Origin: Granulicella arctica
Lineage (GTDB): Bacteria; Acidobacteriota; Terriglobia; Terriglobales; Acidobacteriaceae
Reading direction: 5' to 3'
Assembly (NCBI RefSeq): GCF_025685605.1
Contig: NZ_JAGTUT010000001.1
Location: 2,480,001-2,544,000, forward strand
DNA length: 64,000 bases
Under the pieces are notes generated by a model. The model had not been told where the DNA came from and did not search any database. It saw only the letters and a program-made list of their open reading frames with translations. Made by a program: the position numbers and the translations under genes. The first letter of the stretch is position 1. Every line of letters starts with the position of its first letter. Shown here one piece after another: positions 30,170-38,792 of the stretch.

Positions 30170-30265
30170 CACGTCCCTTTGGACGCCGCGAGGAGCCCTC
30201 GGGATAGCCTTAAATCAGGCTTGCTTTACACTTGAAGGTGCAGGCAAAGACTAAGGAGAACTACG

Positions 30266-30682
30266 TTGTCACAGCGCACATTCAGCATCATCAAGCCGGA
30301 CGCCGTTCGCAAGGGCGATACCGCCGCCATTCTCGCCACGATTGAGAAGGCAGGCTTCAAGATTGTTTCGATCAAGCGGCTCTCGATCTCGAAGGCACAG
30401 GCCGAGGGCTTCTACCATGTTCACGCGGCGCGTCCTTTCTTCGGCGAACTGACGGAGTTCATGTCAAGCGGACCGATCTTCCCCATGATTCTTGAGAAGG
30501 ACAACGCGATTGCTGACTTCCGCAAGCTGATGGGCGCGACGAATCCGGCGCAGGCGGAAGAGGGAACGATCCGCAAGCAGTTTGCAGCGTCGATCGGCGA
30601 GAATGCGATCCACGGCTCCGATGCCGAGGATACGGCTGCATTTGAGATTGGCTACTTCTTCGCTGGCATCGAGCTGAACTAG
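30266..30682 (+). CDS. ndk: Nucleoside diphosphate kinase
   Basis: A 138-residue kinase that passes phosphate between nucleoside tri- and diphosphates through a phosphohistidine. [14 protein letters not shown] is the family start. The Kpn-loop region and the active-site [20 protein letters not shown] near residue 113 are intact. The start is TTG 30266, with AAGGAG eight bases upstream; no ATG is available in frame. A strong hairpin follows. Confidence 0.96.
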   Translation: MSQRTFSIIKPDAVRKGDTAAILATIEKAGFKIVSIKRLSISKAQAEGFYHVHAARPFFGELTEFMSSGPIFPMILEKDNAIADFRKLMGATNPAQAEEGTIRKQFAASIGENAIHGSDAEDTAAFEIGYFFAGIELN

Positions 30683-30695
30683 CTGAAGGCTGAGC

Positions 30696-30736
30696 ACGCA
30701 GCAATGGCAGGGGCGACGCTCCTGCCATTGCTGCGT
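30696..30736. terminator. Bidirectional hairpin terminator
   Basis: ACGCAGCAATGGCAGG / CCTGCCATTGCTGCGT, a perfect 16-bp stem with a nine-base loop between the convergent ends of ndk and the GDSL hydrolase gene. It lacks a T tract. Confidence 0.75.
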
Positions 30737-30741
30737 CTGGG

Positions 30742-31986
30742 CTACTTCTTGTCGGTGAAGAGGCCCAGGTCGATGGAATCGCCCATGATCTTGTAACCTC
30801 CGTCTGCGGGGTGGAGATGGTCGCCGGAGTCGCATGACGGCAGGAACACGCCGGGATTTGCCGGATCGCGGGTGGCTTTGTCGAAGTCGATGACGCCATC
30901 GAGGTCCTTGGAGGTGCGGATCCAGTCATTGACGGCCTGGCGGATGGTTTCGCCTGCCGGGGATTGATAGCCTGCTCCAACGTACGGGGTGAGGGTTGCG
31001 CCTATGACCTTGATGCCGCGTGTGTGGGCGCTAGCGGCAAGCTGGCCGAGCCCGAGGATGAGCTCCTGGGCGGTGACGGGATCGTGTGGGTTTGTGGGCG
31101 AGGTGGCGTTGCCGATGTCGTTGATGCCCTCCATGAGGACGACGTATTTGACTCCGGCTTGTGAGAGGACATCGCGGTCGAAGCGGGCGAGGGCGTTGGG
31201 GCCGGTGCCGTCATGCAGGACGCGGTTTCCGCCGATGCCTTCGTTCAAGACGCCGAGCGAGGCGGTCTTCTTGTTGTCATGCAACCGATGGGCGAGGATG
31301 TCGGGCCAGCGTGTGTTGGCGTCGCGGGTGCTTTTGGCTCCGTCGGTAATGCTGTCGCCGAAGGTCACGATTGAGGCTGTGTTGGGACTGACGAGGACGT
31401 CAATGCCTTTGAGAAAGGGCCACGAGTAGATCGGCGTGGGTTGGGTGAGGGACTTGGAGCTGACGACATTTCCGGGAGCGGTGTAACTGGTCTGGTCGGC
31501 GTAGCCGTGAACGCTGATCTGGCTGATGGTTTGCGCGGGGACGAAGATGCTGACGGCCACGTTGTCGAATGGCTTGAGGGTGAGCGCAGCCGGATCGCTG
31601 ACGACCATTCCGCCGGCCGGGATGGTAATGGTGGGGCTTCCTCCGAAGGTGAGAGCGTTGGCGCTGGTGAGGGAGATATCGCCATTTCCGACGCTCAGGG
31701 CGGCGTGAACGGCACCGATGATGAGTGGTTCGGTGCCGAACTCGTTCGTGAGGACGATGCGGGCGAGCGGACCGCCGATCGAGACATGGACGATTTCGCG
31801 GTAGGTCGTGTCGGTCGCGCCTACGGTCATGTCCTTGTTTGGGCTCGCGATGGGAGCAGTCGCCCAGGTGCCGACCCAGTGGTCTGGCTTGGTCTTGGCG
31901 GCGAAGAGGGTGGACGGAGCAAGTGAGCCGAGAGCGAGCAGGGCGACTGAAAGGAGGATGCTGGAGCGGCGAGACGTTCGGGGCAT
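30742..31986 (-). CDS. Exported SGNH/GDSL hydrolase
   Basis: A 414-residue exported esterase-type enzyme. Signal peptide at the N terminus (SILLSVALLALGSLAPSTLFA). An N-terminal beta domain (HWVGTWATAPIASP) precedes the SGNH core: block I VTFGDSITDG with the serine nucleophile, block II Gly in GIGGNRVL, block III EGINDIG with Asn, and block V DSGDHLHPADGGY with Asp and His. The likely role is deacetylation or ester cleavage on a polysaccharide or lipid. ATG 31986 has AAGGA upstream and is preferred over 32031. It converges with ndk. Confidence 0.9.
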   Translation of the reverse strand: MPRTSRRSSILLSVALLALGSLAPSTLFAAKTKPDHWVGTWATAPIASPNKDMTVGATDTTYREIVHVSIGGPLARIVLTNEFGTEPLIIGAVHAALSVGNGDISLTSANALTFGGSPTITIPAGGMVVSDPAALTLKPFDNVAVSIFVPAQTISQISVHGYADQTSYTAPGNVVSSKSLTQPTPIYSWPFLKGIDVLVSPNTASIVTFGDSITDGAKSTRDANTRWPDILAHRLHDNKKTASLGVLNEGIGGNRVLHDGTGPNALARFDRDVLSQAGVKYVVLMEGINDIGNATSPTNPHDPVTAQELILGLGQLAASAHTRGIKVIGATLTPYVGAGYQSPAGETIRQAVNDWIRTSKDLDGVIDFDKATRDPANPGVFLPSCDSGDHLHPADGGYKIMGDSIDLGLFTDKK

Positions 31987-32170
31987 TGCGGTCCTTGGGA
32001 TCGAGGGTGTGAGCGTGCTCCTGCGACGCAATCATCTTATCTCTGATTGCAGAGGGCAGCCGCTGATTCGCAGAGGGTAACGCCAATCACGTATAGTGGC
32101 GATGTTCGCGACGGGTTGATTACAGGCTCGTTGCAGGTTCGACAACTGTTTCTAAGGGGATCTACTGACG

Positions 32171-33274
32171 ATGAAACTTGCACAGGTTATTCTGGCTGTC
32201 ATGACTACCGCACTCACTGCACAAGGCGCTGTAACGAAGGAGCCGTTCGGGACCACACCGGGCGGCGCGGCTGTCGAGATCTACACGTTGAAGAGCGATG
32301 CTGTTGAGGCGCGCATCATGACCTATGGCGCGCGGATCGTCTCGATCAAGACGGCAGACAAGACTGGCAAGGTTGCGGATGTTGTTCTGGGCTACAAGGA
32401 CTTTGCCGGCTACACGGGCGACAAGAATACCTACTTCGGCTCAATCGTCGGTCGGTATGGCAATCGCATCGCGCATGGCAAGTTCTCGCTCGACGGCAAG
32501 GAGTACACGCTGCCACTGAACGATCATGGGATCAATACGCTGCATGGCGGAACGGTCGGTTTCGACTCCCTGATCTGGACAGGCAAGGAGATTCCGGGTG
32601 GTGTTGAGATGACGCTGGTGAGCAAGGACGGCGACCAGGGCTTTCCGGGGACGCTGACGGCGCATGTGAAATATACGCTGCAAGGTGGTGCGCTGAAGAT
32701 CGACTACACCGCGACGACGGACAAGGATACGGTTCTGAATCTGACGAACCACTCGTACTTCAACCTGGCGGGCGAAGGGACGGGAACGATTCTGAACCAG
32801 GAGATCGAGATCCACGCGGACAAGTTCACGCCGACCGATGCCGGGCTGATCCCGACGGGCGTTCTGGCTCCAGTTGCGGGGACGCCGTTCGACTTCACGA
32901 AGCCGATGGTGATCGGCGCGCGGATTGGCGATGCTAACGACCAGTTGAAGATGGCTGGAGGGTATGACCACAACTGGGTTTTGCGTGGGCAGAACGGCGT
33001 CGAGAAGGTTGCGGCGAAGGTTCACGATCCGGTAAGTGGACGCGTGTTGACGGTGACGACGACGCAGCCGGGCGTTCAGTTCTATACGGGAAACTTCCTG
33101 GATGGATCGAAGACCGGCCCAAGCGGCAAGGCGTATGCGAAGAACTTCGGGCTCTGCCTCGAGACGCAGCACTTCCCGGATTCGCCGAATCATCCTGATT
33201 TCCCGACGACGGAGTTGAAGCCTGGTCAGACGATGCATAGCGTGACGACGTTTACCTTTTCCGTACAGAAGTAA
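32171..33274 (+). CDS. galM: Aldose 1-epimerase, exported
   Basis: A 367-residue mutarotase interconverting alpha and beta forms of aldoses. An N-terminal signal peptide (VILAVMTTALTAQGA) suggests a periplasmic form. Core motifs: GRYGNRIAHGKFSLDG near residue 100, LTNHSYFNLAGEG near 195 with the catalytic-region His, GGYDHNWVL near 265, GVQFYTGNFLDG, and LETQHFPDSPNHPDFP at the end. AAGGGG lies ten bases before ATG 32171. It is followed by a good terminator. Confidence 0.93.
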   Translation: MKLAQVILAVMTTALTAQGAVTKEPFGTTPGGAAVEIYTLKSDAVEARIMTYGARIVSIKTADKTGKVADVVLGYKDFAGYTGDKNTYFGSIVGRYGNRIAHGKFSLDGKEYTLPLNDHGINTLHGGTVGFDSLIWTGKEIPGGVEMTLVSKDGDQGFPGTLTAHVKYTLQGGALKIDYTATTDKDTVLNLTNHSYFNLAGEGTGTILNQEIEIHADKFTPTDAGLIPTGVLAPVAGTPFDFTKPMVIGARIGDANDQLKMAGGYDHNWVLRGQNGVEKVAAKVHDPVSGRVLTVTTTQPGVQFYTGNFLDGSKTGPSGKAYAKNFGLCLETQHFPDSPNHPDFPTTELKPGQTMHSVTTFTFSVQK

Positions 33275-33297
33275 GATTTGGTTTTGCTGTACCAGAG

Positions 33298-33328
33298 AGC
33301 CTCCTGAAGGATCTTCAGGAGGCTTTTT
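33298..33328 (+). terminator. Rho-independent terminator after galM
   Basis: AGCCTCCTGAAG / CTTCAGGAGGCT, a 12-bp stem with a three-base loop, followed by TTTTT. Confidence 0.92.
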
Positions 33329-33494
33329 CATGGCTTGAGGTTTGAGTACCCCCCTCCCCTACCTAAGTACGAAAGTCTTCAAAACAGGTGAGTTAGGTGG
33401 GTACTTCGATCCGCCTAGGTATGGAGTGGTTAGTAGCGTCGTGGTAACAGTTTTGCGGGCCTGATCGCAGCCAGCTGATAGACATCGAAGATTG

Positions 33495-34529
33495 TCAGGA
33501 GAGCCATTTGAGGGCGCGGATGATGCCCATGGAGGCGGGTTTGGAGTGGGCGGAGACGTCGGTGCGGGCGTGGATGGCCTGGCGATTGTCGGCGTAGTAG
33601 CGGTAGGCGCGGACCATCATCTCTTCGTTAGTGAGGGTGGGGGTCCAGCCTAGCTCGGCGCGGATGCGGGTGGTCGAGAAGACAAAGCTCTCGGCGATCA
33701 TCTGGTAGTGGTAGGGACCGAGGGGGGAGAGCTTGAGCCGGTGGGCGAGCTGCATCGCGGCGATGGTGGGGGCTTTCGGGAGGTGGGCTACGCGGGAGCG
33801 GCTACCGGCTTCTCGGATGATGGCTTCGTAGACCTTCTTGAGGGAGACGACGTGGTCGGAGCCGATGTGGAAGAGGTTTGAGCCTTCGTAAGCGAGGGAC
33901 TGGATGCAGGCGGTGGCGAGGTCCTGGGCGTAGATGAACTGGTAGCGATTGTCGCCGTCGCCGACGACCCAGACCTTCTTGCCGTCATCGATGAACTCGA
34001 AGAGGATGGCGAGGAGACCGAGTCGGCCGCTGTCGATGATGGTGGGGCAGCGAATGGTGATGACATCGAGGTCGGGGTAGTCGGCGAGGACCTGCTCGCC
34101 GGCTAGTTTGGATTTGCCGTATAGCTCGATGGGGTTGGGGGGCTCGTCCTCGGTGACGTCGTGGCCGAGATTGCTGGCCCATAGGCAGTTCGAGGAGATG
34201 AAGATGAACTTCTTGACGCTGTGCTGGCGGGCGGCTTCGGCCAGGTTGCGGGTGCCGTCGACGTTCGAGGTCCAGAGGAGGTTGTCATCGATGGCATCGT
34301 GGGCGAGTTGGGCGGCGCAATGGAAGACGGCTTCGAAGTGGTGCTCGGCGAAGAGCTTGTCCAGGAGGGCCGGGTCGCGGATGTCGCCTTGCACGCTGAT
34401 GAGGTTCGGATTGGAGTCGGGGTCGGCTACGAGATCGATGTTGGTGCAGCGGTAGTTCTCGTCGAGGAGGCGGCGCTTGAGGAGACCGCCGAAGAAGCCG
34501 GAGCCGCCGGTGATGAGGACGCTTTTCAT
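33495..34529 (-). CDS. NAD-dependent epimerase/dehydratase
   Basis: A 344-residue extended short-chain dehydrogenase of the sugar-nucleotide epimerase type. The NAD motif is LITGGSGFFGGLLKRRLL at the N terminus. The catalytic triad is probably Ser in IFISSNCLW and Tyr/Lys in YGKSK near residue 135. VWVVGDGDNRYQFIYAQDLA is the usual substrate-domain segment. With the glycosyltransferase and methyltransferase behind it on the same strand, it probably makes or modifies a sugar for a surface glycan; the substrate is not known. Confidence 0.88.
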   Translation of the reverse strand: MKSVLITGGSGFFGGLLKRRLLDENYRCTNIDLVADPDSNPNLISVQGDIRDPALLDKLFAEHHFEAVFHCAAQLAHDAIDDNLLWTSNVDGTRNLAEAARQHSVKKFIFISSNCLWASNLGHDVTEDEPPNPIELYGKSKLAGEQVLADYPDLDVITIRCPTIIDSGRLGLLAILFEFIDDGKKVWVVGDGDNRYQFIYAQDLATACIQSLAYEGSNLFHIGSDHVVSLKKVYEAIIREAGSRSRVAHLPKAPTIAAMQLAHRLKLSPLGPYHYQMIAESFVFSTTRIRAELGWTPTLTNEEMMVRAYRYYADNRQAIHARTDVSAHSKPASMGIIRALKWLS

Positions 34530-34661
34530 GTTGGATTAAGGGTACAGGGTTTGGGGTTTGTGGCGCGAGGGTAAAGGCTTAACACCGATCCGTGCGGATG
34601 ACACCGATTTGGGAGGTTAGAGGCTATCGCGGATTGTCGCGAATGAGCACGGATTTACGGA

Positions 34662-34720
34662 CAGACATGGGTTCCCTTTGGATGTGACAACAAGAAGGCA
34701 AAGGGCAACGACAGGGTTCG
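34662..34720. repeat. Dispersed intergenic repeat, copy A
   Basis: The copy runs GGACAGAC..GGTTCCCT..TGACAAC..AAGAAGGC..GACAGG. The same words in the same order occur in copy B at 36149-36210, on the other side of the glycosyltransferase gene. Confidence 0.5.
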
Positions 34721-34798
34721 CGTTTGATTGGCTTTTTACATTCTTACGTCCCGGCATAGGGACATCGGGCACCCGATCGTTTGCGGTTATGGGAGCGC

Positions 34799-36118
34799 CT
34801 AGGGACGTGGCTGCCAGGAGAAGGCGCGGGTGCGGTCGGCGGAGCGGAAGAGGTAGACGGTGAAGATGGTGATGAGGGGTTCGAGGGGGTGGCGGAAGCG
34901 GGCCTGGACGGTGATGAAGTAGTAGGCGAAGGGCATGAGGAGAAAGGCCCAGAGGAAGAGGGTCGCTCCGGAGATGCGGTTGCGGAGGGAGAGGGCGAGG
35001 CCGAGGATGCCGGTGATCGAGAGGAAGCAGAAGTTGATCTCGCGGGTGATCTCGACGAAGTAGCCCTTGGCGCCGTGCTCGATGGGGTGGGGGACGCTGA
35101 CCCAGTAGAAGTAGAAGCGCTTCAGGGCTAGTTCGAGGAAGCGCGTTTTGTGGAGGGCTATGTACTGTTTGGCGAGGGCGTCCTGCTGCTTGACGTAGGC
35201 TACTTCGCCCATGGATTTGTATTTGAGGTAGATGGGGTCATGGTCGGCTACGGGGACGGTGGCTCCCCACGGAAAGCCTTCATGCTCTTCGAGGACGGAC
35301 TCGTGGAGTTCGGCGCCGAGGTTGCCGCGCATCGGGATGAGGGCGTGGAAGACGGTGTAGTTGCGGATCATCCAGGGGGCGAGGCAGGCGCAGAAGATGA
35401 GGCCCGAGAGGATGGCTTTGCCGATGCTCGGGAGGAAGGCTGGGGTGCGCCAGGTTCCGGCGATGATCCAGAGACCGCAGGCGGGAAGGAAGACGAGGGG
35501 GGTGGAGTTGGTGAGGGCAATGAGTCCCCAGAGGAGGCCGAAGAGGAGCCAGCGGCGGGTGGTTTGGAGTTTTGCTTCCTCGGAGCCTGTGCCGCGAAGG
35601 CGGAGGGCGAGGACGAGAGCCCAGGCGAAGAAGAAGGCGGTGGGGGCCATGTCCCATACCCAGTGGACGGCGTATTGCATGGCTGCGGGATAGAGGGCCC
35701 AGAGCCAGGCAGACCAGAGGGCCAGCTTTTCATCCTTGTAGCAGCGTTTGGCGATCTCGTAGATGGCGGGCGCGGTGGCGGCGGAGACGATGCTGTTGAG
35801 GGTAAGGATGACCCAGGCGGCGAGGGGGGTGTAGACGCCAAAGAGCTTAAAAACTCCGGCGAGGACGACGGGGTAGAGCGGCGGGAGCCAGGCGGTGGGG
35901 CCGGAGTGGCCGGTGAAGGGGTCGGCGTAGCCAAAGCCTGTGGCGAGCGCGCGGGCGATGCGCCCCATCTCCCAGCCGAACTGCATGTGGTCTTCGAAGA
36001 GGCGGATGCGGTAGGTGTGGGCGAGGGTGATGTAGATGACGCGCAGGAGGAGGCCGGTCCAGAAGATGGCGATGGGGGCGCGGTAGGGATTGGCGGGCTG
36101 GGTAGTTTGACGGGGCAT
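34799..36118 (-). CDS. Multi-spanning GT-C-type glycosyltransferase
   Basis: A 439-residue inner-membrane protein with about ten hydrophobic segments. The N-terminal TM is followed by a long loop with RLFEDHMQFGWEMGRIARAL, where acidic residues in the first loop are typical of GT-C enzymes using lipid-linked sugars. GPTAWLPPLYPVVLAGVFKL is a characteristic PMT/ArnT-like segment. Further TMs follow and the end is the hydrophobic stretch TITGILGLALSLRNR and beyond. It likely transfers a sugar to a lipid, protein or glycan at the outer face of the membrane. Repeat copies flank it on both sides. Confidence 0.82.
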   Translation of the reverse strand: MPRQTTQPANPYRAPIAIFWTGLLLRVIYITLAHTYRIRLFEDHMQFGWEMGRIARALATGFGYADPFTGHSGPTAWLPPLYPVVLAGVFKLFGVYTPLAAWVILTLNSIVSAATAPAIYEIAKRCYKDEKLALWSAWLWALYPAAMQYAVHWVWDMAPTAFFFAWALVLALRLRGTGSEEAKLQTTRRWLLFGLLWGLIALTNSTPLVFLPACGLWIIAGTWRTPAFLPSIGKAILSGLIFCACLAPWMIRNYTVFHALIPMRGNLGAELHESVLEEHEGFPWGATVPVADHDPIYLKYKSMGEVAYVKQQDALAKQYIALHKTRFLELALKRFYFYWVSVPHPIEHGAKGYFVEITREINFCFLSITGILGLALSLRNRISGATLFLWAFLLMPFAYYFITVQARFRHPLEPLITIFTVYLFRSADRTRAFSWQPRP

Positions 36119-36148
36119 CGGCTGTGGGTTCAGAGTATCGCGGTGAAA

Positions 36149-36210
36149 GGACAGACGCAGGTTCCCTACTGGAATGACAACTCAAGAAGCATAGGCAAGC
36201 GCAGCGGCAG
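36149..36210. repeat. Dispersed intergenic repeat, copy B
   Basis: Shares GGACAGAC, GGTTCCCT, TGACAAC and AAGAAG, in order and similar spacing, with copy A at 34662-34720. It fills most of the 94-base gap between two genes. Confidence 0.5.
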
Positions 36211-36212
36211 GA

Positions 36213-36854
36213 TCAGGCGCGGCCTTCGCGTTTTTGAGCTACTACGAGGCCGCGGGGGGTGGGGAGGAAGATGCAGGAGAGGAGGCCTTCGGACTCCATC
36301 TTGTGGGCGGCGTCGCGGACTACTTTGAGGTGGGAGCTGGCGTCGTGCATGAGGATGAGGCCGTAGGGGGAGATCTGGGGGAGGAAGCGCTTGACCTCGG
36401 CCTCGCGGATGGGCATGTCGGAGTCGGAGAAGAAGAGGCCTATCGTGCCATCGATCTTCATTTCCAAGGACGACTCGTTGCGGAGTTCGATCCAGTCGGC
36501 CAGGCCGGAGGCGGCGATCTTTTCTTTTGCGGAGGCGAAGACGATGGGGTCGAACTCGCAGCTGATGATCTTGCCGAAGCCGTTGGCTTTGAGGCCCTCG
36601 GCGATCCAGAGGGTGCTGACGCCGAGGAAGGAGCCGGTTTCGACGACCAGCTCGGGCTTGATGGTGGTGACGAGGGTGCGGAGGAACTCGAGGACCTCGG
36701 CTTCGGCAGTCATGGAGTCGTACATGTGCCAGCGCTTGGGGTTGGGGCACTCGGGGGTGGGGCGGTGGTACTCGGGCTGGAGCTGGCCGGCGGCTCGCTC
36801 GGCCTGGAGCATGACCTTGTGTTCCTGCTTGAGTTTTTTGCTGAAGAGACCCAT
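36213..36854 (-). CDS. Class I SAM-dependent methyltransferase
   Basis: A 213-residue protein with a Rossmann-type methyltransferase core. Motif I is ELVVETGSFLGVSTLWIAEG near residue 70, followed by IISCEFDPIVFASAKEKI (SAM ribose Glu) and GLFFSDSDMP, then YGLILMHDAS near 165. The pattern fits O-methyltransferases of the cephalosporin-hydroxylase/MdmC type. The neighbouring epimerase and glycosyltransferase suggest a sugar substrate. The N terminus is basic (SKKLKQEHK) and may sit at the membrane. Confidence 0.85.
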   Translation of the reverse strand: MGLFSKKLKQEHKVMLQAERAAGQLQPEYHRPTPECPNPKRWHMYDSMTAEAEVLEFLRTLVTTIKPELVVETGSFLGVSTLWIAEGLKANGFGKIISCEFDPIVFASAKEKIAASGLADWIELRNESSLEMKIDGTIGLFFSDSDMPIREAEVKRFLPQISPYGLILMHDASSHLKVVRDAAHKMESEGLLSCIFLPTPRGLVVAQKREGRA

Positions 36855-36880
36855 TGCGTTGATTCTAAGCGATGGCCGCC

Positions 36881-37018
36881 CTAGCGCTGGAAGAGACGGC
36901 GTCCCGAGACGAGGTCGTAGAGGCCGACGAGGAGCATGAGGGCTGCGATGCGGAGGTCGAAGGAGGTCGGCTTCTGGGCGGCTACTGCGGATGTGGAAGA
37001 AAGGATGTTGGACGGCAT
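36881..37018 (-). CDS. 45-residue membrane microprotein
   Basis: A short frame from ATG 37018 to TAG 36881. The product has a Ser/Ala/Pro-rich start (MPSNILSSTSAVAAQKP), one hydrophobic segment (LRIAALMLLVGLYDLV) and a basic end (SGRRLFQR). GGAGAG precedes the start. It lies 26 bases before the methyltransferase gene on the same strand, so the two may be co-transcribed. Function unknown. Confidence 0.5.
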   Translation of the reverse strand: MPSNILSSTSAVAAQKPTSFDLRIAALMLLVGLYDLVSGRRLFQR

Positions 37019-37274
37019 TGGCTCTCCGAGGCTCGTTGGCGGTATCGCGGAATGGTCGCTGTGGTTCAGCGGGGGAGAGCCGGTGCTGCTGGCTGCTCAG
37101 GCGATTAGCGTTGAGGGGATGCCGGACAGCGGGTTCCTGGGCTCACCAGAGGGGTGGTCTGGGAGCAACAACAGGCGTCGTGGAGCAGGATCCGCATGGT
37201 GAAACTTTATTGGAGGTGCAGGGGTGCGTCAAGTCGAGCTGGTGCTCCGGGGCTAAAGCCCTGCGCTCCCACCG

Positions 37275-38588
37275 TTAGCGGGAGTAGCTGGGTTTGGAGC
37301 CGAAGAGGGCATAGAGGACGACGGCGATGTAGCTGATGAGGGGGATGATGTAGGCGTCGGCGATGCTGCCGGTGTGCTCGGCGATGAGGCCCATGATGGG
37401 GGTGAGGATGGCTCCGCCGACGATGGACATGACGAGGAGGGAGCCGGCGATCTTGGTGTTGGCCCCGAGATCCTTGATGCCGAGGGCGAAGAGGGTGGGG
37501 AACATGACGGACATGCAGAGGCTGGTTCCGAAGACGCACCAGAGGCCGACCCAGCCGGGATGGACGATGGCGATGGTGAGGAGAACGATGTTCGCGATGG
37601 CGTAACCGGCCATCAGTCTGGATGCGGGTACGAACTGCATGAGCCATGCTGAGCCGAAGCGTCCGACACCGAAGGCGGCGAGGGTGCCGATGAGGAAGTA
37701 GCCGGCGACCTTTTCTGGCTGGTGGGTGTAGTCCTGCACGTACTGGATGAAGTAGCTCCAGGTGCCGACCTGTGCACCGATGTAGAGGAACTGCGTGATG
37801 ACGGCGAGGACGAAGTGGCGCTGGTGGAGGAGGTCGGTGACGTGGGCGTGGTCGTCGACGTCGCCTTCGTGCTCGCTCTGGATGACGGGGAACTTCGTGC
37901 GCGCGATGACACCGGCGAGGATGAGGGCGATGAGGCCGAGAAGGGCGTAGGGTGCGACGACGCGGAGGGTTTCGGTGCGGAGATAGGCGGCGTAGGTGCC
38001 TGAGGCGATGCGGGCGGCTACTTCGGATTTTGTGAGCTCGACGCCAGAGAGGATGAAGACGGTGCCTACGCCTGCTCCGGCGATGGCCCCGATGGGGTTG
38101 AAGGCCTGCGAGAAGTTGAGGCGGCGCTCGGAGCTTTCAGGTGCGCCGATCTGGGCGATGAAGGGGTTCGCGGCGGTTTCGAGGAAGGCGAGGCCGCTGG
38201 CCATGACGAAGAGGGCGAAAAGGAAGAACCAGTACTGGCCGACGAGAGCAGCGGGATAGAAGAGGAAGGTTCCGGTGGCAAAGAGGAGGAGGCCGGTGAG
38301 GATTCCAGCTTTGTAGCCTGCGCGGCGCATGAGCAGGGCGGCAGGGATGGCGAGGAGGAAGTAGCCCATGTAAAAGGCGGACTGGACGAGCCCTCCTTCG
38401 AAGCGGGTGAGCGCGAAGGACTTCATGAACTGGCGGATAAGGATGTCGTTGAGGTTGTTCGGGATGGCCCAGAGAAAGAAGAGGGAGGTGACCAGGAAGA
38501 ATGGCCCGAGATTGCCGATCGGGAGCAGCGGTTGTTTGGTGGCCGATGCTTTGTCTGCGGCAGTTGTGCTTCCTGGTGCGATGAACAT
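37275..38588 (-). CDS. fucP: FucP-type sugar:proton symporter
   Basis: A 437-residue major-facilitator permease with about 12 TM helices. FFLWAIPNNLNDILIRQF near residue 38 and AFLETAANPFIAQIG near 135 are hallmarks of the L-fucose/glucose/galactose permease family; the Asp and Glu there are the proton and sugar residues in E. coli FucP. RLNFSQAFNPIGAIAG and GKWC-like C-terminal helices complete the fold. The true substrate could be fucose, glucose, galactose or another hexose. AGGAG lies six bases before ATG 38588. Confidence 0.88.
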   Translation of the reverse strand: MFIAPGSTTAADKASATKQPLLPIGNLGPFFLVTSLFFLWAIPNNLNDILIRQFMKSFALTRFEGGLVQSAFYMGYFLLAIPAALLMRRAGYKAGILTGLLLFATGTFLFYPAALVGQYWFFLFALFVMASGLAFLETAANPFIAQIGAPESSERRLNFSQAFNPIGAIAGAGVGTVFILSGVELTKSEVAARIASGTYAAYLRTETLRVVAPYALLGLIALILAGVIARTKFPVIQSEHEGDVDDHAHVTDLLHQRHFVLAVITQFLYIGAQVGTWSYFIQYVQDYTHQPEKVAGYFLIGTLAAFGVGRFGSAWLMQFVPASRLMAGYAIANIVLLTIAIVHPGWVGLWCVFGTSLCMSVMFPTLFALGIKDLGANTKIAGSLLVMSIVGGAILTPIMGLIAEHTGSIADAYIIPLISYIAVVLYALFGSKPSYSR

Positions 38589-38792
38589 GGTCAGACTCCT
38601 GGTGCTTCAATTTACCTTACGGTGGGTGCCAGGTGCTTGCGCGAGGGCGGATGGTGCTGACAATCCCATGATCGAGTGATGACAGGGCACTGACAACAAT
38701 GGGTGGCGATCTCTCTACTCTTCAACTTGACCGGGAAGGATTGCTGTTGCCCGGCAGGAACACTGCACTGAATGCAGGAGAAAAGAGACACC

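Noticed and set aside
35150-36328. 392-codon plus-strand frame opposite the glycosyltransferase
   Set aside because: Gly/Glu/Asp-rich low-complexity translation, antisense to a clear membrane protein. Similar shadows at 43317-44183, 47423-48241 and 49910-50815 are rejected for the same reason.
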